Below are positions 9,986 through 18,231 of a DNA stretch of 64,000 bases, piece by piece (positions within the stretch are counted from its first letter, which is position 1; every line of letters starts with the position of its first letter). The DNA comes from Bacteroidota bacterium (GTDB lineage: Bacteria > Bacteroidota > Bacteroidia > Sphingobacteriales > Sphingobacteriaceae). The DNA lies in contig JAFDZM010000070.1 in the NCBI GenBank assembly GCA_018266915.1, positions 51,657-115,656 on the forward strand, in the 5' to 3' direction. Both the position numbers and the translations under genes were made by a program. The notes beneath the pieces were generated by a model that saw nothing but the letters and a program-made list of their open reading frames with translations, searched no databases and was not told the DNA's origin.

Positions 9986-10726
9986 ATGAGCGTTTTAAAA
10001 ATAGGTATTGTAGAAGATGAACTGGTAATAGCCAGAACCATTTTGAATACGCTTGATGAGTTAGGCTATGCGCATTGCGGCCCGGCAATAAACTATACTG
10101 AAGCATTAGAAATGCTGGAGCAGGATAAACCTGATTTGTTGTTGCTGGATATCCAGCTGTCAGGTAAGAAGGATGGAATAGACGTAGCCGGGAAACTCAA
10201 CGAATCATACCCGATTCCTTTTATTTTTTTAACTGCCAATAGCGATGGTGAAACAATTGACCGCGCAAAAAAGGTACGGCCTCATGCATATATCGTTAAG
10301 CCCTTTACAAAGGAAGAATTGTTTGCAGCTGTTGAGATTGCGTTTAGCAATTTTACCGGCCATCGTATTAAAACAGAACAGATAGCTGCCGACTCTTTTC
10401 CGGTAAAAGATTATATGTTTGTAAGGGATGGCTACGTCTTTAGAAAAATATTTTTTAATGACTTGCTATACCTCGTGAGCGATGCCAATTATATCACTCT
10501 TCATCTTAAATCTCAAAAGAAAGTGATGGTGCGGTCGACACTCAATGACTTTATTGAACAGTTAGACACACGAAAATTCATTCGCATCCACCGCAGTTAT
10601 TCAGTAAATATCAATCTTATTGATGACGTTTTCCCTACCGAAGTTACTGTTAGCGGGACTAAGATTCCTATCGGTAAATCATACCGCGATGATCTCTTTA
10701 AAGCTTTAGGAATAAAAGAAGTTTAG
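9986..10726 (+). CDS. LytTR-family response regulator
   Basis: The 246-residue protein has a receiver domain at residues 1-120, with acidic residues in IVEDE, phosphoacceptor Asp near residue 54 in LLLLDIQLSG, Thr in FLTAN and Lys in YIVKPF. A LytTR DNA-binding domain follows (about 143-243, containing FIRIHRSYSVNI). It starts five bases after the sensor kinase gene, so the two form one operon and surely a cognate pair. Its targets cannot be read here; the neighbouring peroxiredoxin group or the SusCD genes are possible. Confidence 0.95.
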   Translation: MSVLKIGIVEDELVIARTILNTLDELGYAHCGPAINYTEALEMLEQDKPDLLLLDIQLSGKKDGIDVAGKLNESYPIPFIFLTANSDGETIDRAKKVRPHAYIVKPFTKEELFAAVEIAFSNFTGHRIKTEQIAADSFPVKDYMFVRDGYVFRKIFFNDLLYLVSDANYITLHLKSQKKVMVRSTLNDFIEQLDTRKFIRIHRSYSVNINLIDDVFPTEVTVSGTKIPIGKSYRDDLFKALGIKEV

Positions 10727-10834
10727 AAACAGTTTCTTCCTTCTTCACAAAGCTCCTTTCATTCATCCCTAACAGGAGTTATTCATCCCTTTTATTTCAA
10801 ATTTTTTTAAATCGGGTACAACTTTACGCTCGTT

Positions 10835-11031
10835 ATGGCATTGCTCGATTTAGATAAGATCATTATTAAACGAACTGTAATAGGGATACGCTGTACGGCG
10901 TGCGGAGGGAACCTGGTAGATTATAAAAAAAAAGTTTTTTGAGAAGCTTTATAAAGCTGATCTCATTCGGAACCATAAAGCTGAAGGTTTACGAATGCGA
11001 GAACTGCAAAAAGAAACACGTCTTATTGTAA
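10835..11031 (+). CDS. Small zinc-ribbon protein, split by a -1 frameshift at an A9 run
   Basis: An ATG at 10835 opens a frame that contains a CTACGG knuckle and runs into nine A residues (10925-10933), then stops at TGA 10940-10942 after 35 codons. Shifting -1 at the A-run continues through LISFGTIKLKVYECENCKKK to TAA 11029-11031, about 65 residues in total, supplying the second CxxC knuckle of a zinc ribbon. The A-run is followed six T later by an inverted repeat (10941-10964), the layout of a dnaX-like slippery site. The gene may be expressed by programmed frameshifting, be a recent pseudogene, or reflect a homopolymer sequencing error. Its function is not recognised. Confidence 0.65.
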
Positions 11032-11080
11032 CCAAATATTCTATTTCACCATTATCGTCAACAATTAAAAACTAAACGTC

Positions 11081-11746
11081 ATGAGCATTAGATTAGGCGA
11101 CATCGCACCAGATTTTCAAGCCGAAACAACAAAAGGCATCATCAACTTTCACGATTGGATCGGTAACGGCTGGGCTATCCTGTTTTCGCACCCAAAAGAT
11201 TTTACCCCCGTTTGTACCACCGAACTGGGTTATATGGCAAAAATGGCCCCTGAGTTTGCCAAAAAGAATTGCAAAGTTATCGGCCTTAGTGTAGACCCTG
11301 TAGAGAGCCACTTAAGGTGGGAGAAAGATATTGAAGAAACCCAGGGTACAGCCGTAAATTACCCAATGATAGGCGACCCAACGCTTGCTATTGCTAAATT
11401 ATATGATATGCTTCCGGCAGATGAACCTGGTACCTCAGAAGGCAGAACTCCTTTAACCAATCAAACCGTACGTACAGTATTTATCATTAACCCTGATAAA
11501 AAAGTAATGCTGCATCTGACTTATCCAATGTCAACCGGCCGCAACTTCCACGAAATTATGCGTGTGCTTGACTCTATGCAACTTACTGCCGCACATAAAG
11601 TTTCAACCCCGGTAAACTGGAACCCCGGTGATGATGTGATTATTCCGGCTGCATTACCTGAGGCAGAAGCCAGGGAGAAATACCCGGTTGGCTTGAAAAT
11701 CGTTAAGCCTTACCTGCGTTACGTTCCTCAGCCAGGTCAAAATTAA
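11081..11746 (+). CDS. 1-Cys peroxiredoxin (Prx6/AhpC-TSA family)
   Basis: The 221-residue protein has the thioredoxin-fold peroxiredoxin domain with peroxidatic Cys45 in the motif PKDFTPVCTTELG. The Prx6-type C-terminal domain (VNWNPGDDVII, EKYPVGLKIVKPYLRY) gives the length expected for the family. It reduces hydrogen peroxide and organic hydroperoxides in the cytoplasm. A second cysteine (in KKNCKV) is not at the resolving position of 2-Cys enzymes. It is the first gene of a same-strand set with a YgaP-like membrane protein and a sulfide:quinone oxidoreductase-like flavoprotein, suggesting a redox or sulfur-stress role. Confidence 0.95.
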   Translation: MSIRLGDIAPDFQAETTKGIINFHDWIGNGWAILFSHPKDFTPVCTTELGYMAKMAPEFAKKNCKVIGLSVDPVESHLRWEKDIEETQGTAVNYPMIGDPTLAIAKLYDMLPADEPGTSEGRTPLTNQTVRTVFIINPDKKVMLHLTYPMSTGRNFHEIMRVLDSMQLTAAHKVSTPVNWNPGDDVIIPAALPEAEAREKYPVGLKIVKPYLRYVPQPGQN

Positions 11747-11778
11747 TCTGATTCACCCATTCACTTTTTGAGTATAAT

Positions 11779-11982
11779 ATGAAAGCTACAAAGTCAATGC
11801 GTATATGGCTTGCGTTCATGGGGTGCATTTTATGGACGGGCATTTATCTTACTGGGTTTTCCCAAACAAGTTGGGTACTTTATGTTCCTTCCGTGGCTTT
11901 TATCATTGCAGCCATTACAGGTTTGTGCCCGTCTCAGACGGTGATCTCAAAAATGTTTTCTAAACAGCCATTAAAAAATTAA
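11779..11982 (+). CDS. YgaP-like (DUF2892) small membrane protein
   Basis: This 67-residue protein has two hydrophobic helices (about 10-29 and 33-50) and ends in the family hallmark TGLCPSQT. DUF2892 domains form the membrane anchor of YgaP-type rhodaneses and also occur as free small proteins near sulfur-metabolism genes. Here the rhodanese domain is absent. It sits between the peroxiredoxin and the SQR-like gene, with two bases to the latter, so the three are probably co-transcribed. Confidence 0.85.
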   Translation: MKATKSMRIWLAFMGCILWTGIYLTGFSQTSWVLYVPSVAFIIAAITGLCPSQTVISKMFSKQPLKN

Positions 11983-11984
11983 GC

Positions 11985-13112
11985 ATGAAACTACGTGTCG
12001 TGGTGTTAGGCGCAGGTTTCGGAGGATTGGAGCTAACTTCAATCCTCTCTGAATCCATAGGTGATAATCTTGATCTCACACTGATCGATCAAAATGATAC
12101 TTTCTTTTTCGGGTTCTCGAAGCTGGACGTCATGTTTGGTCATAAAAATGCTGATACGGTTAAAATACCTTATAACAGCATTGTAAAACCAGGTGTGAAA
12201 TTTCGCAAAGAAGCCATTGTTGCTATTGATCCGGAGTCAAAAGTTGTCACTACTCAAAATGGAACTTATGGAGCCGATGTATTGGTGGTGGCACTCGGTG
12301 CTAATTATGACATGGCAGCGACCCCTGGTCTTGTTGAATACGGCAACGAATACTATTCTTTTGAAGGTGCTGTCAAGTTGAGAGATGTGATACCTAACTT
12401 TAAGAAGGGACATGCTATTATAGGTGTATGCGGGGCACCATTTAAATGTCCGCCTGCACCAAGTGAAGGCGCGCTAATGCTGCATGATTATTTGGTTAGT
12501 GCAGGTGTTCGTGATGCTTGTACCATCAGTCTTGTCATTCCATTTGGTTCTCCAATTCCTCCATCGCCTGACTCTTCCAAAGCATTAATTAAGGCCTTTG
12601 AAGAAAGAGGCATCCGGTTTATACCACAGCATAAAATTGCCTCATTGCGTCCCAATACAGCTGTTCTGGATGATGGCGCCGAATTGCCTTTCGATCTATT
12701 CCTGGGTATTCCAAAGCATGTTGCTCCCGATGTAGTACTGCAAAGTGGTTTGACTGCTGAAGGATGGATATCGGTTAGCCGTCAAAACCTGATGACCAGG
12801 TTTGATGATGTTTATGCCATAGGCGATGTAACCAGTGTAGGAACGCCTAAGGCTGGTGTGTTTGCTGAAGGCGCAGCAAAAATTGCAGCGGCGTCTATCA
12901 TTGCAAACTATAAAGGGAAAGAAAATGAGGCTGCTTATACCGGCGCTGGCTCCTGTTATATCGAGTTCGGCAAAGGCGAAGTTGCTCGTGTTGATGTAGA
13001 TTTCTTTTCGGGCCCAAAACCGTTTGGAATTCATCATGATGCATCCGAAGCACTGGTAGTTGATAAAGAACATTTTGGCTTAAGCAGAAAGGCCCGTTGG
13101 TTTGGATTATAA
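11985..13112 (+). CDS. FAD-dependent oxidoreductase, sulfide:quinone oxidoreductase-like
   Basis: The 375-residue protein has an N-terminal Rossmann dinucleotide-binding motif (VVVLGAGFGGLELTS) and a second FAD motif near the C-terminus (DDVYAIGDVTS). The cysteine-containing stretch GAPFKCPPAPSEGALM resembles the sulfide:quinone oxidoreductase group. These membrane-associated enzymes oxidise sulfide and pass electrons to quinone. Only some of the cysteines needed for canonical SQR chemistry are apparent (the KCPPAP one and a later SCYIEFG), so the substrate is uncertain. The context with a DUF2892 protein and a peroxiredoxin supports sulfide or persulfide handling. Confidence 0.88.
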   Translation: MKLRVVVLGAGFGGLELTSILSESIGDNLDLTLIDQNDTFFFGFSKLDVMFGHKNADTVKIPYNSIVKPGVKFRKEAIVAIDPESKVVTTQNGTYGADVLVVALGANYDMAATPGLVEYGNEYYSFEGAVKLRDVIPNFKKGHAIIGVCGAPFKCPPAPSEGALMLHDYLVSAGVRDACTISLVIPFGSPIPPSPDSSKALIKAFEERGIRFIPQHKIASLRPNTAVLDDGAELPFDLFLGIPKHVAPDVVLQSGLTAEGWISVSRQNLMTRFDDVYAIGDVTSVGTPKAGVFAEGAAKIAAASIIANYKGKENEAAYTGAGSCYIEFGKGEVARVDVDFFSGPKPFGIHHDASEALVVDKEHFGLSRKARWFGL

Positions 13113-13148
13113 GAATTTACCGATCATCTAATTTAAATCTAAAGAAAA

Positions 13149-13433
13149 ATGACAACCTATTTAATCGAAATACCGCATTCAGAAAACACTGTAGAGTGTC
13201 AGCATGTAATCAAATTGTTTGTAGAGTCTGGTTCGCATTTACTTTCACATGCCTTCTGGGGCTGTAAGTCCGGCGTTCACAAATCTTATTTCATCAGTGA
13301 GTTTGAAAATAGGGAAGAAGCACTGCAAGTTGTTCCCCCATTTTTAAGGCGTAGTGCAAATATCATTGAACTGGTAACATTCAATAAGGAAGATATCCGG
13401 CAGTTTGCTGAACAACAGGGAATGGTTTCGTGA
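13149..13433 (+). CDS. Small conserved-looking protein, possible alpha/beta-barrel dimer
   Basis: I do not recognise this 94-residue protein with certainty. Its pattern of short strands and amphipathic helices (TYLIEIPHSE, HAFWGCKSGVHKSY, EALQVVPPFLRR) resembles small dimeric ferredoxin-fold proteins. It follows the SQR-like gene by 36 bases on the same strand and is probably the last gene of that redox operon. It contains two cysteines. Confidence 0.6.
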   Translation: MTTYLIEIPHSENTVECQHVIKLFVESGSHLLSHAFWGCKSGVHKSYFISEFENREEALQVVPPFLRRSANIIELVTFNKEDIRQFAEQQGMVS

Positions 13434-13451
13434 AGCCAACAGATTTTTGCG

Positions 13452-14354
13452 TCAGTTTAAATTTCTAAATTCATTTGGTGTCATACCCGTCTTTTGTTTA
13501 AACAATCGTGTGAAATGCTGCTGATATTTGAAGCCCAGATCATTCGCCACGTCGTTGATTGTCTTACGATCATCAAAAATTCTTGCTTTCGCTTCGTCGA
13601 TCAACTTGCTTTGTATATAATCCAAAGCTGTAGTGCCGGTCTCCTTCTTTATGAGGTCACCAAAGTAGTTGGAGGATAAATGCAGTTGATCAGCGCACCA
13701 GGCTACACTTGGAAGGCCTAAGTTCTGTGCTTTACCAGACCTGAAATAGTCATTCAGTAGATTTTCAAAACGCACGAGTATATCCTTATTTGCACTGGTG
13801 CGTGTAATAAACTGCCTATCGTAATAGCGCGTACAATAGTTCAGTAGTAATTCGATATTAGAGACAATCAACGTTCTGCTATGGTTATCAATATTCTGTT
13901 TAATTTCTTCGATAATTTTTTTGAAAATGTCCAGAACAGAACTGCGCTCTTTTTTTGAAAGGTGAAGCGCTTCGTTTGCTTCATACGAGAAAAAAGAATA
14001 ATCCCGGATCGTCTTTCCTAAGTGGGTGCCTTTAATTAAGTCGGGGTGAAAAACCAAACCGTATCCTTTCGAACTGATAAGTTCATCGCCACCGTCAACG
14101 GCATAGACCTGGCCTGGACCGATGAAGATCAGTGTGCCATCATCATAATCGTATGATTGGCAGCCATAACTCAACTCGCCGCATTTTTCAAGTTTTAGGA
14201 ACACCGCATAGATATCAAAGTAAGCTTTAAATTTAAGCAGCTTTGGTGTTTCGTTGAATTTAACCACACTTACTAACGGATGTAATGTTTCTACATCCTG
14301 ACTCTCATTGTACTGTTTTACGGTATCAAACCTTTCTACTTTGTCCATAGCCAA
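13452..14354 (-). CDS. AraC-family transcriptional regulator
   Basis: The 300-residue protein has an N-terminal cupin-like sensing region (about 1-170) and a C-terminal double helix-turn-helix of the HTH_18 type. Recognisable segments are YFGDLIKKETGTTALDYIQ, AKARIFDDRKTINDVANDLGF and the final QHFTRLFKQKTGMTPNEFR. It is convergent with the SQR operon (18 bases between stops) and divergent from the FGE-like lipoprotein gene 136 bases away. It may regulate either side. The effector is unknown. Confidence 0.93.
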   Translation of the reverse strand: MAMDKVERFDTVKQYNESQDVETLHPLVSVVKFNETPKLLKFKAYFDIYAVFLKLEKCGELSYGCQSYDYDDGTLIFIGPGQVYAVDGGDELISSKGYGLVFHPDLIKGTHLGKTIRDYSFFSYEANEALHLSKKERSSVLDIFKKIIEEIKQNIDNHSRTLIVSNIELLLNYCTRYYDRQFITRTSANKDILVRFENLLNDYFRSGKAQNLGLPSVAWCADQLHLSSNYFGDLIKKETGTTALDYIQSKLIDEAKARIFDDRKTINDVANDLGFKYQQHFTRLFKQKTGMTPNEFRNLN

Positions 14355-14490
14355 TCCATTTTACTGTAACAAATTTATCTACTTCGACCGACTTATTTCA
14401 CAAATCAGTAAAACTGGTAAAAAGAACCGTGTCCTGTATAAATTCCTTTAAATCAGCCTTGCCGACATTTGTTTCGGTAATTATCCTGGT

Positions 14491-15378
14491 ATGAAAAAGC
14501 AAATTATTAATTCTTCAATCTGTACAATGTTAATGTTGATCGCAACGACCTTTTCACTGACTGCATTGGCTTCCTGTAATCATAAAAATAAAACCGAACA
14601 AATGGAATTAAAAGAGCAAACTAGTGGTAAAAGAAATAACCCAGCCACACCAACCAATATTGAAACAACCACGTTTGAAGTAAACAATGTCCAATTTAAA
14701 ATGGTGGCTATTGAAGGAGGCTCATTCATAATGGGCTCGGATGCTGACGATGCCAAAAGCGATCAAAAACCGACTCACAAGGTTACAGTTTCCGATTTTT
14801 CTATCGGGCAGACTGAAGTAACACAAGAGCTTTGGCGGGCTGTTATGGCTGGCAATCCAAGTGAATTCAGTGGTAAAAACCTGCCGGTTGACAATGTTAC
14901 ATGGGAAGAGTGCCAAAGGTTTGTAGCCGTACTTAACCAGTTGCTTCATGAAACAGGCCAGCTACCTGCCGATAAAAACTTCCATTTGCCAACTGAAGCT
15001 CAATGGGAATATGCGGCGCGAGGCGGCAACAAGAGTAAAAACTTCACATACGCCGGAAGCAACAACATTAATGCCGTAGCCTGGACTCGTGACAATTCAG
15101 GCGAACGTACGCACCCGGTAGCTTCCAAACTTCCTAACGAACTTGGCCTCTACGATATGTCAGGCAACGTATGGGAGTGGTGCCAGGACTATTATGATTC
15201 CTATAAAACAGGCGATCAAACAAACCCAACCGGTCCTGCACACAATACAGGCCGGGTCATCAAGCGTGGTGGCAGCTGGTACTATGCCCCGGAGCATTAT
15301 TTCCACATAAAATTTCGATATGGCTATTACACTTCGGTTACTGACTCCAGTATCGGTGTACGTTTATGCTTGTCTTAA
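14491..15378 (+). CDS. FGE/SUMF1-fold lipoprotein lacking the catalytic cysteines
   Basis: The 295-residue protein has a lipoprotein signal with the lipobox LASC. From about residue 70 it carries a complete formylglycine-generating-enzyme (FGE-sulfatase) domain: GGSFIMGS, TEVTQELWRAVM, LPTEAQWEYAARGG, GLYDMSGNVWEWCQDYY and RVIKRGGSWYY. True FGE enzymes carry two active-site cysteines just after RGGS. Here that stretch reads YYAPEHYFHIKF, without cysteine. The protein is therefore probably not a sulfatase activator but a member of the non-catalytic or differently acting group, for example GldK/SUMF-like surface lipoproteins. It is followed closely by an outer-membrane protein gene. Confidence 0.88.
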   Translation: MKKQIINSSICTMLMLIATTFSLTALASCNHKNKTEQMELKEQTSGKRNNPATPTNIETTTFEVNNVQFKMVAIEGGSFIMGSDADDAKSDQKPTHKVTVSDFSIGQTEVTQELWRAVMAGNPSEFSGKNLPVDNVTWEECQRFVAVLNQLLHETGQLPADKNFHLPTEAQWEYAARGGNKSKNFTYAGSNNINAVAWTRDNSGERTHPVASKLPNELGLYDMSGNVWEWCQDYYDSYKTGDQTNPTGPAHNTGRVIKRGGSWYYAPEHYFHIKFRYGYYTSVTDSSIGVRLCLS

Positions 15379-15390
15379 CAATTAAGTTAA

Positions 15391-16119
15391 ATGAAGAAAA
15401 TTATCTTTTTGTTCGCCATACTGCATTCCTGTTCGGTTGTTTTTTCGCAGAGTACAGACACGATTAAAAAGTCTGTGTCAGGTGCTGTTACGATTACCGA
15501 TAACGGCATTTCATTAGTGCCGGCATTTACCCTTGATAAACCTGCGGCGATTTTTGATTTAGCTGTCAGGAAAAATAAATTCAGCTTTGAGCCAGAATGG
15601 GCTTTCGATTTCAATTCAAAGCCCTGGTACTTTGTCTTTTGGTTTCGATACAAACTCGTTGAGAGTTCAAGGTTTAATATGGGCGTAGGGTTTCACCCAG
15701 GGTTTTTATTTAGCGCAACAAATACTTTAGTTAATGGAATTAATAACCAATACCTTACTACTTCGAGATTTTTCGTGGAAGAACTGACACCTAGTTATGC
15801 AATTTCTGAAAAGGTGAGCATTGGTGTTTATTATCAGCATTCACAGGGATTCAATAATATTTTGAGGCAATCGCATTTCGTGGGACTGAACTCTAATTTC
15901 TCTGGCATTAGCCTCGGTGATAAATTTTATATGAAAGCAATTCCTGAAATATATTATCTAAAAAATGATGAAAAAGATGGATTTTACGCCACTTCAACGT
16001 TTACTTTTGCTAAGAAAGATTTTCCTTTTTCTATTTCATCAGTTATAAATAAAAAGCTAAGTTCGACTATCCCGAGTAAGGATTTCCTTTGGAATTTTAG
16101 CTTAACCTATTCACTTTAA
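15391..16119 (+). CDS. Predicted outer-membrane beta-barrel protein, function unknown
   Basis: The 242-residue protein starts with a signal peptide (MKKIIFLFAILHSCSVVFSQ). It then shows alternating aromatic and polar beta-strands (KPWYFVFWFRYKLVE, FNMGVGFHPGFLFS, KVSIGVYYQHSQGF), ending in an amphipathic strand (LWNFSLTYSL). This is the look of a small outer-membrane barrel. No named family is recognised. It starts 12 bases after the FGE-like lipoprotein gene and is probably co-transcribed with it. Confidence 0.75.
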   Translation: MKKIIFLFAILHSCSVVFSQSTDTIKKSVSGAVTITDNGISLVPAFTLDKPAAIFDLAVRKNKFSFEPEWAFDFNSKPWYFVFWFRYKLVESSRFNMGVGFHPGFLFSATNTLVNGINNQYLTTSRFFVEELTPSYAISEKVSIGVYYQHSQGFNNILRQSHFVGLNSNFSGISLGDKFYMKAIPEIYYLKNDEKDGFYATSTFTFAKKDFPFSISSVINKKLSSTIPSKDFLWNFSLTYSL

Positions 16120-16163
16120 AGAATAACGAATAAAATCAAAAAAATCATTAAAAAAGATTTAAA

Positions 16164-17222
16164 ATGACAGAAGTAACCAATGTGAAAGCTTACGGCAACG
16201 AGGCTGCCGATGCACCACTAAAAGGCCTGAATATCAATCGCAGGAAACCGACGCCACACGATGTAGAGATTGATATTTTATTCTGTGGTATTTGCCACTC
16301 CGATCTGCATACAGCCAGAAGCGAGTGGGGGCCTACGCAGTACCCCTGCGTTCCGGGGCACGAGATTGTTGGAAAAGTTACCGCGGTAGGCAATCATGTG
16401 GACAAATTTAAAGTTGGCGATACGGTTGGCGTGGGTTGTATGGTCGACTCATGTCGTGAGTGCCAGTATTGCAAAGAACATAAGGAGCAGTATTGCGAAC
16501 GCGGTACTATCTTTACCTATGGCGCACCTGATAAACATCTCGGCGGATACACCTTTGGTGGTTACTCGGAACGTATTGTAGTCGATGAGAACTACGTGCT
16601 GAGTATTTCGGGCAAAGTGGATCTTGCTGCAACTGCGCCTTTGCTTTGTGCGGGTATTACCACTTATTCGCCGATGCGCCATTTTAGAGTAAGTCCTGGT
16701 CAAAACGTAGGTGTTGTAGGCATTGGCGGTCTTGGTCATGTGGCCATCAAGATTGCTAAGGCCATGGGCGCACATGTGACTGCATTTACTACCTCGGAAT
16801 CTAAATTTGAAGAAGCGAGACGCCTTGGCGCTGATGAAACGGTATTATCCAAAGACCCGGAACAAATGGCGAAATACGCAGGCAAGCTGCACTTTATCCT
16901 CGACGCAGTTTCTGCTAAGCATGACATCAATGCTTATCTAAACCTGCTTCGGGTAGATGGTTCACTTGTTTTGGTGGGCGTTCCTCCCGAACCGCTGCCA
17001 GTTGCGGCATTTAGTCTGATAGGCGGGAGCAGGTCTCTGGCGGGTTCGCTGATTGGCGGCATCAAAGAAACCCAGGAGATGCTGGACTTTTGTGCCGAAC
17101 ACAATATCACCGCCGATATCGAGATGATCGACATACAAACCATTAACGAGGCATACGACCGTTTGGTGAATGGCGATGTCAAATACCGCTTTGTGATTGA
17201 TATGGCATCACTTAAAAAATAA
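16164..17222 (+). CDS. Zinc-dependent alcohol dehydrogenase (YahK/cinnamyl-alcohol-dehydrogenase type)
   Basis: The 352-residue protein has the catalytic zinc site CGICHSDLH with the GHEIVGKV motif, the structural zinc cluster (CRECQYCKEHKEQYC) and the nucleotide-binding Rossmann motif VVGIGGLGHVAIKIA. These define the MDR superfamily and the NADPH-preferring aldehyde-reductase/CAD subgroup. It reduces aldehydes in the cytoplasm. It is followed by a strong terminator and may be a stand-alone transcript. Confidence 0.95.
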   Translation: MTEVTNVKAYGNEAADAPLKGLNINRRKPTPHDVEIDILFCGICHSDLHTARSEWGPTQYPCVPGHEIVGKVTAVGNHVDKFKVGDTVGVGCMVDSCRECQYCKEHKEQYCERGTIFTYGAPDKHLGGYTFGGYSERIVVDENYVLSISGKVDLAATAPLLCAGITTYSPMRHFRVSPGQNVGVVGIGGLGHVAIKIAKAMGAHVTAFTTSESKFEEARRLGADETVLSKDPEQMAKYAGKLHFILDAVSAKHDINAYLNLLRVDGSLVLVGVPPEPLPVAAFSLIGGSRSLAGSLIGGIKETQEMLDFCAEHNITADIEMIDIQTINEAYDRLVNGDVKYRFVIDMASLKK

Positions 17223-17247
17223 ATGATGGGATATTAAACTACCAATT

Positions 17248-17279
17248 AGCGTTCTGTTGAAAATCCAGAACGCTTTTTT
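17248..17279 (+). terminator. Intrinsic terminator after the alcohol dehydrogenase gene
   Basis: A 9-bp perfect stem (AGCGTTCTG at 17248-17256, CAGAACGCT at 17266-17274) encloses a 9-base loop and is followed by a T-run to 17279. It lies 26 bases after the dehydrogenase stop codon and reads on the plus strand. Confidence 0.9.
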
Positions 17280-17312
17280 GGGACATAAAGGAACCATAGT
17301 ATTTATAAAATA

Positions 17313-17981
17313 TCATTTCATCGGCCCAATCGGAATACCAGGCATCCGGATAATCCGATTGCTATATTTAGCATCATCTTCGGAGTGTGTGACCATAATG
17401 ATGGTTGTTCCTTCTTTATTCAATTCGTTTAACAGGTCCATTACCTCTTTGCCATTGTCATGATCCAGGTTGGCTGTAGGCTCATCTGCGAGTATCAATT
17501 TTGGTCTGTTCACCACTGCCCTTGCCAGGGCAACGCGCTGTTGCTGACCGCCAGACAATTGCTGAGGATAAGATTTTCGCCGCTCAGTGACATGCATTCT
17601 GTCAAGTATGTCGTCTGTGCGTTTTGCACGTACCGACATTGGTAAACCAGTATAGATCATGGGAAGCTCCACATTTTCAAATACAGTCAGATCATCGATC
17701 AGGTTGAAGTTTTGGAATAAAAACCCAACATTGTTTTTGCGCAGATCAGCGCGTTTGCGTTCATTGAATTGGCTTACTTCAACACCGTTGAAAACATAGC
17801 TGCCCTTATCGGCATCGTCAAGAAATCCTAAAATATTAAGCAACGTTGATTTTCCGCAACCCGACGGGCCCATGATGGCCACAAATTCGCCTTCTTCTAC
17901 TTCAATGGACACTTTGTTTAAGGCGGTAATTTCCAGATCTTCCGTATGGTAGAACTTTTCGATGTCTGAAATCCTGATCAT
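17313..17981 (-). CDS. ABC transporter ATP-binding protein (MacB/LolD type), no adjacent permease
   Basis: The 222-residue protein has Walker A GPSGCGKST, Q-loop region VGFLFQNFNLI, signature LSGGQQQRVALARA, Walker B LILADEPTANLD and the switch His in VTHSEDD. Length and sequence match the MacB/LolD/FtsE group, which power lipoprotein release, efflux or peptide export. No permease or membrane-fusion gene is next to it: the neighbours are a convergent dehydrogenase and the tail-collar operon. Its partner must be encoded elsewhere. Confidence 0.93.
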   Translation of the reverse strand: MIRISDIEKFYHTEDLEITALNKVSIEVEEGEFVAIMGPSGCGKSTLLNILGFLDDADKGSYVFNGVEVSQFNERKRADLRKNNVGFLFQNFNLIDDLTVFENVELPMIYTGLPMSVRAKRTDDILDRMHVTERRKSYPQQLSGGQQQRVALARAVVNRPKLILADEPTANLDHDNGKEVMDLLNELNKEGTTIIMVTHSEDDAKYSNRIIRMPGIPIGPMK

Positions 17982-18171
17982 ATGCTTAGATTTTAGAAGG
18001 TTAAAACCGTTATAAAGCTGATATTATGTAGATTTTGACTTTTTAGAAAAGATGTAATTAAGGTAAGTATTTACTGCGAATTTAGCATTATCTGATATTA
18101 AAATCCCCCATTAAGGGTGAGGAGAAATTTTGTGGCATGGCAACCTTTATTAGTAAGAGGAATAAAAACAA

Positions 18172-18199
18172 AAATTCCAGGGTCTTACGCCTGGAATTT
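18172..18199 (-). terminator. Intrinsic terminator of the tail-collar operon
   Basis: A 10-bp inverted repeat (AAATTCCAGG at 18172-18181, CCTGGAATTT at 18190-18199) is followed on the minus strand by TTTTTG and another T-run. It lies 33 bases beyond the stop of the last tail-collar gene and closes that minus-strand operon. Confidence 0.8.
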
Positions 18200-18231
18200 G
18201 CTAATGAATCAGTTAATATACTTGCCGGATA

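Noticed and set aside
14491..15378. Active formylglycine-generating enzyme
   Set aside because: The cysteines after RGGS are absent and no sulfatase gene is nearby.
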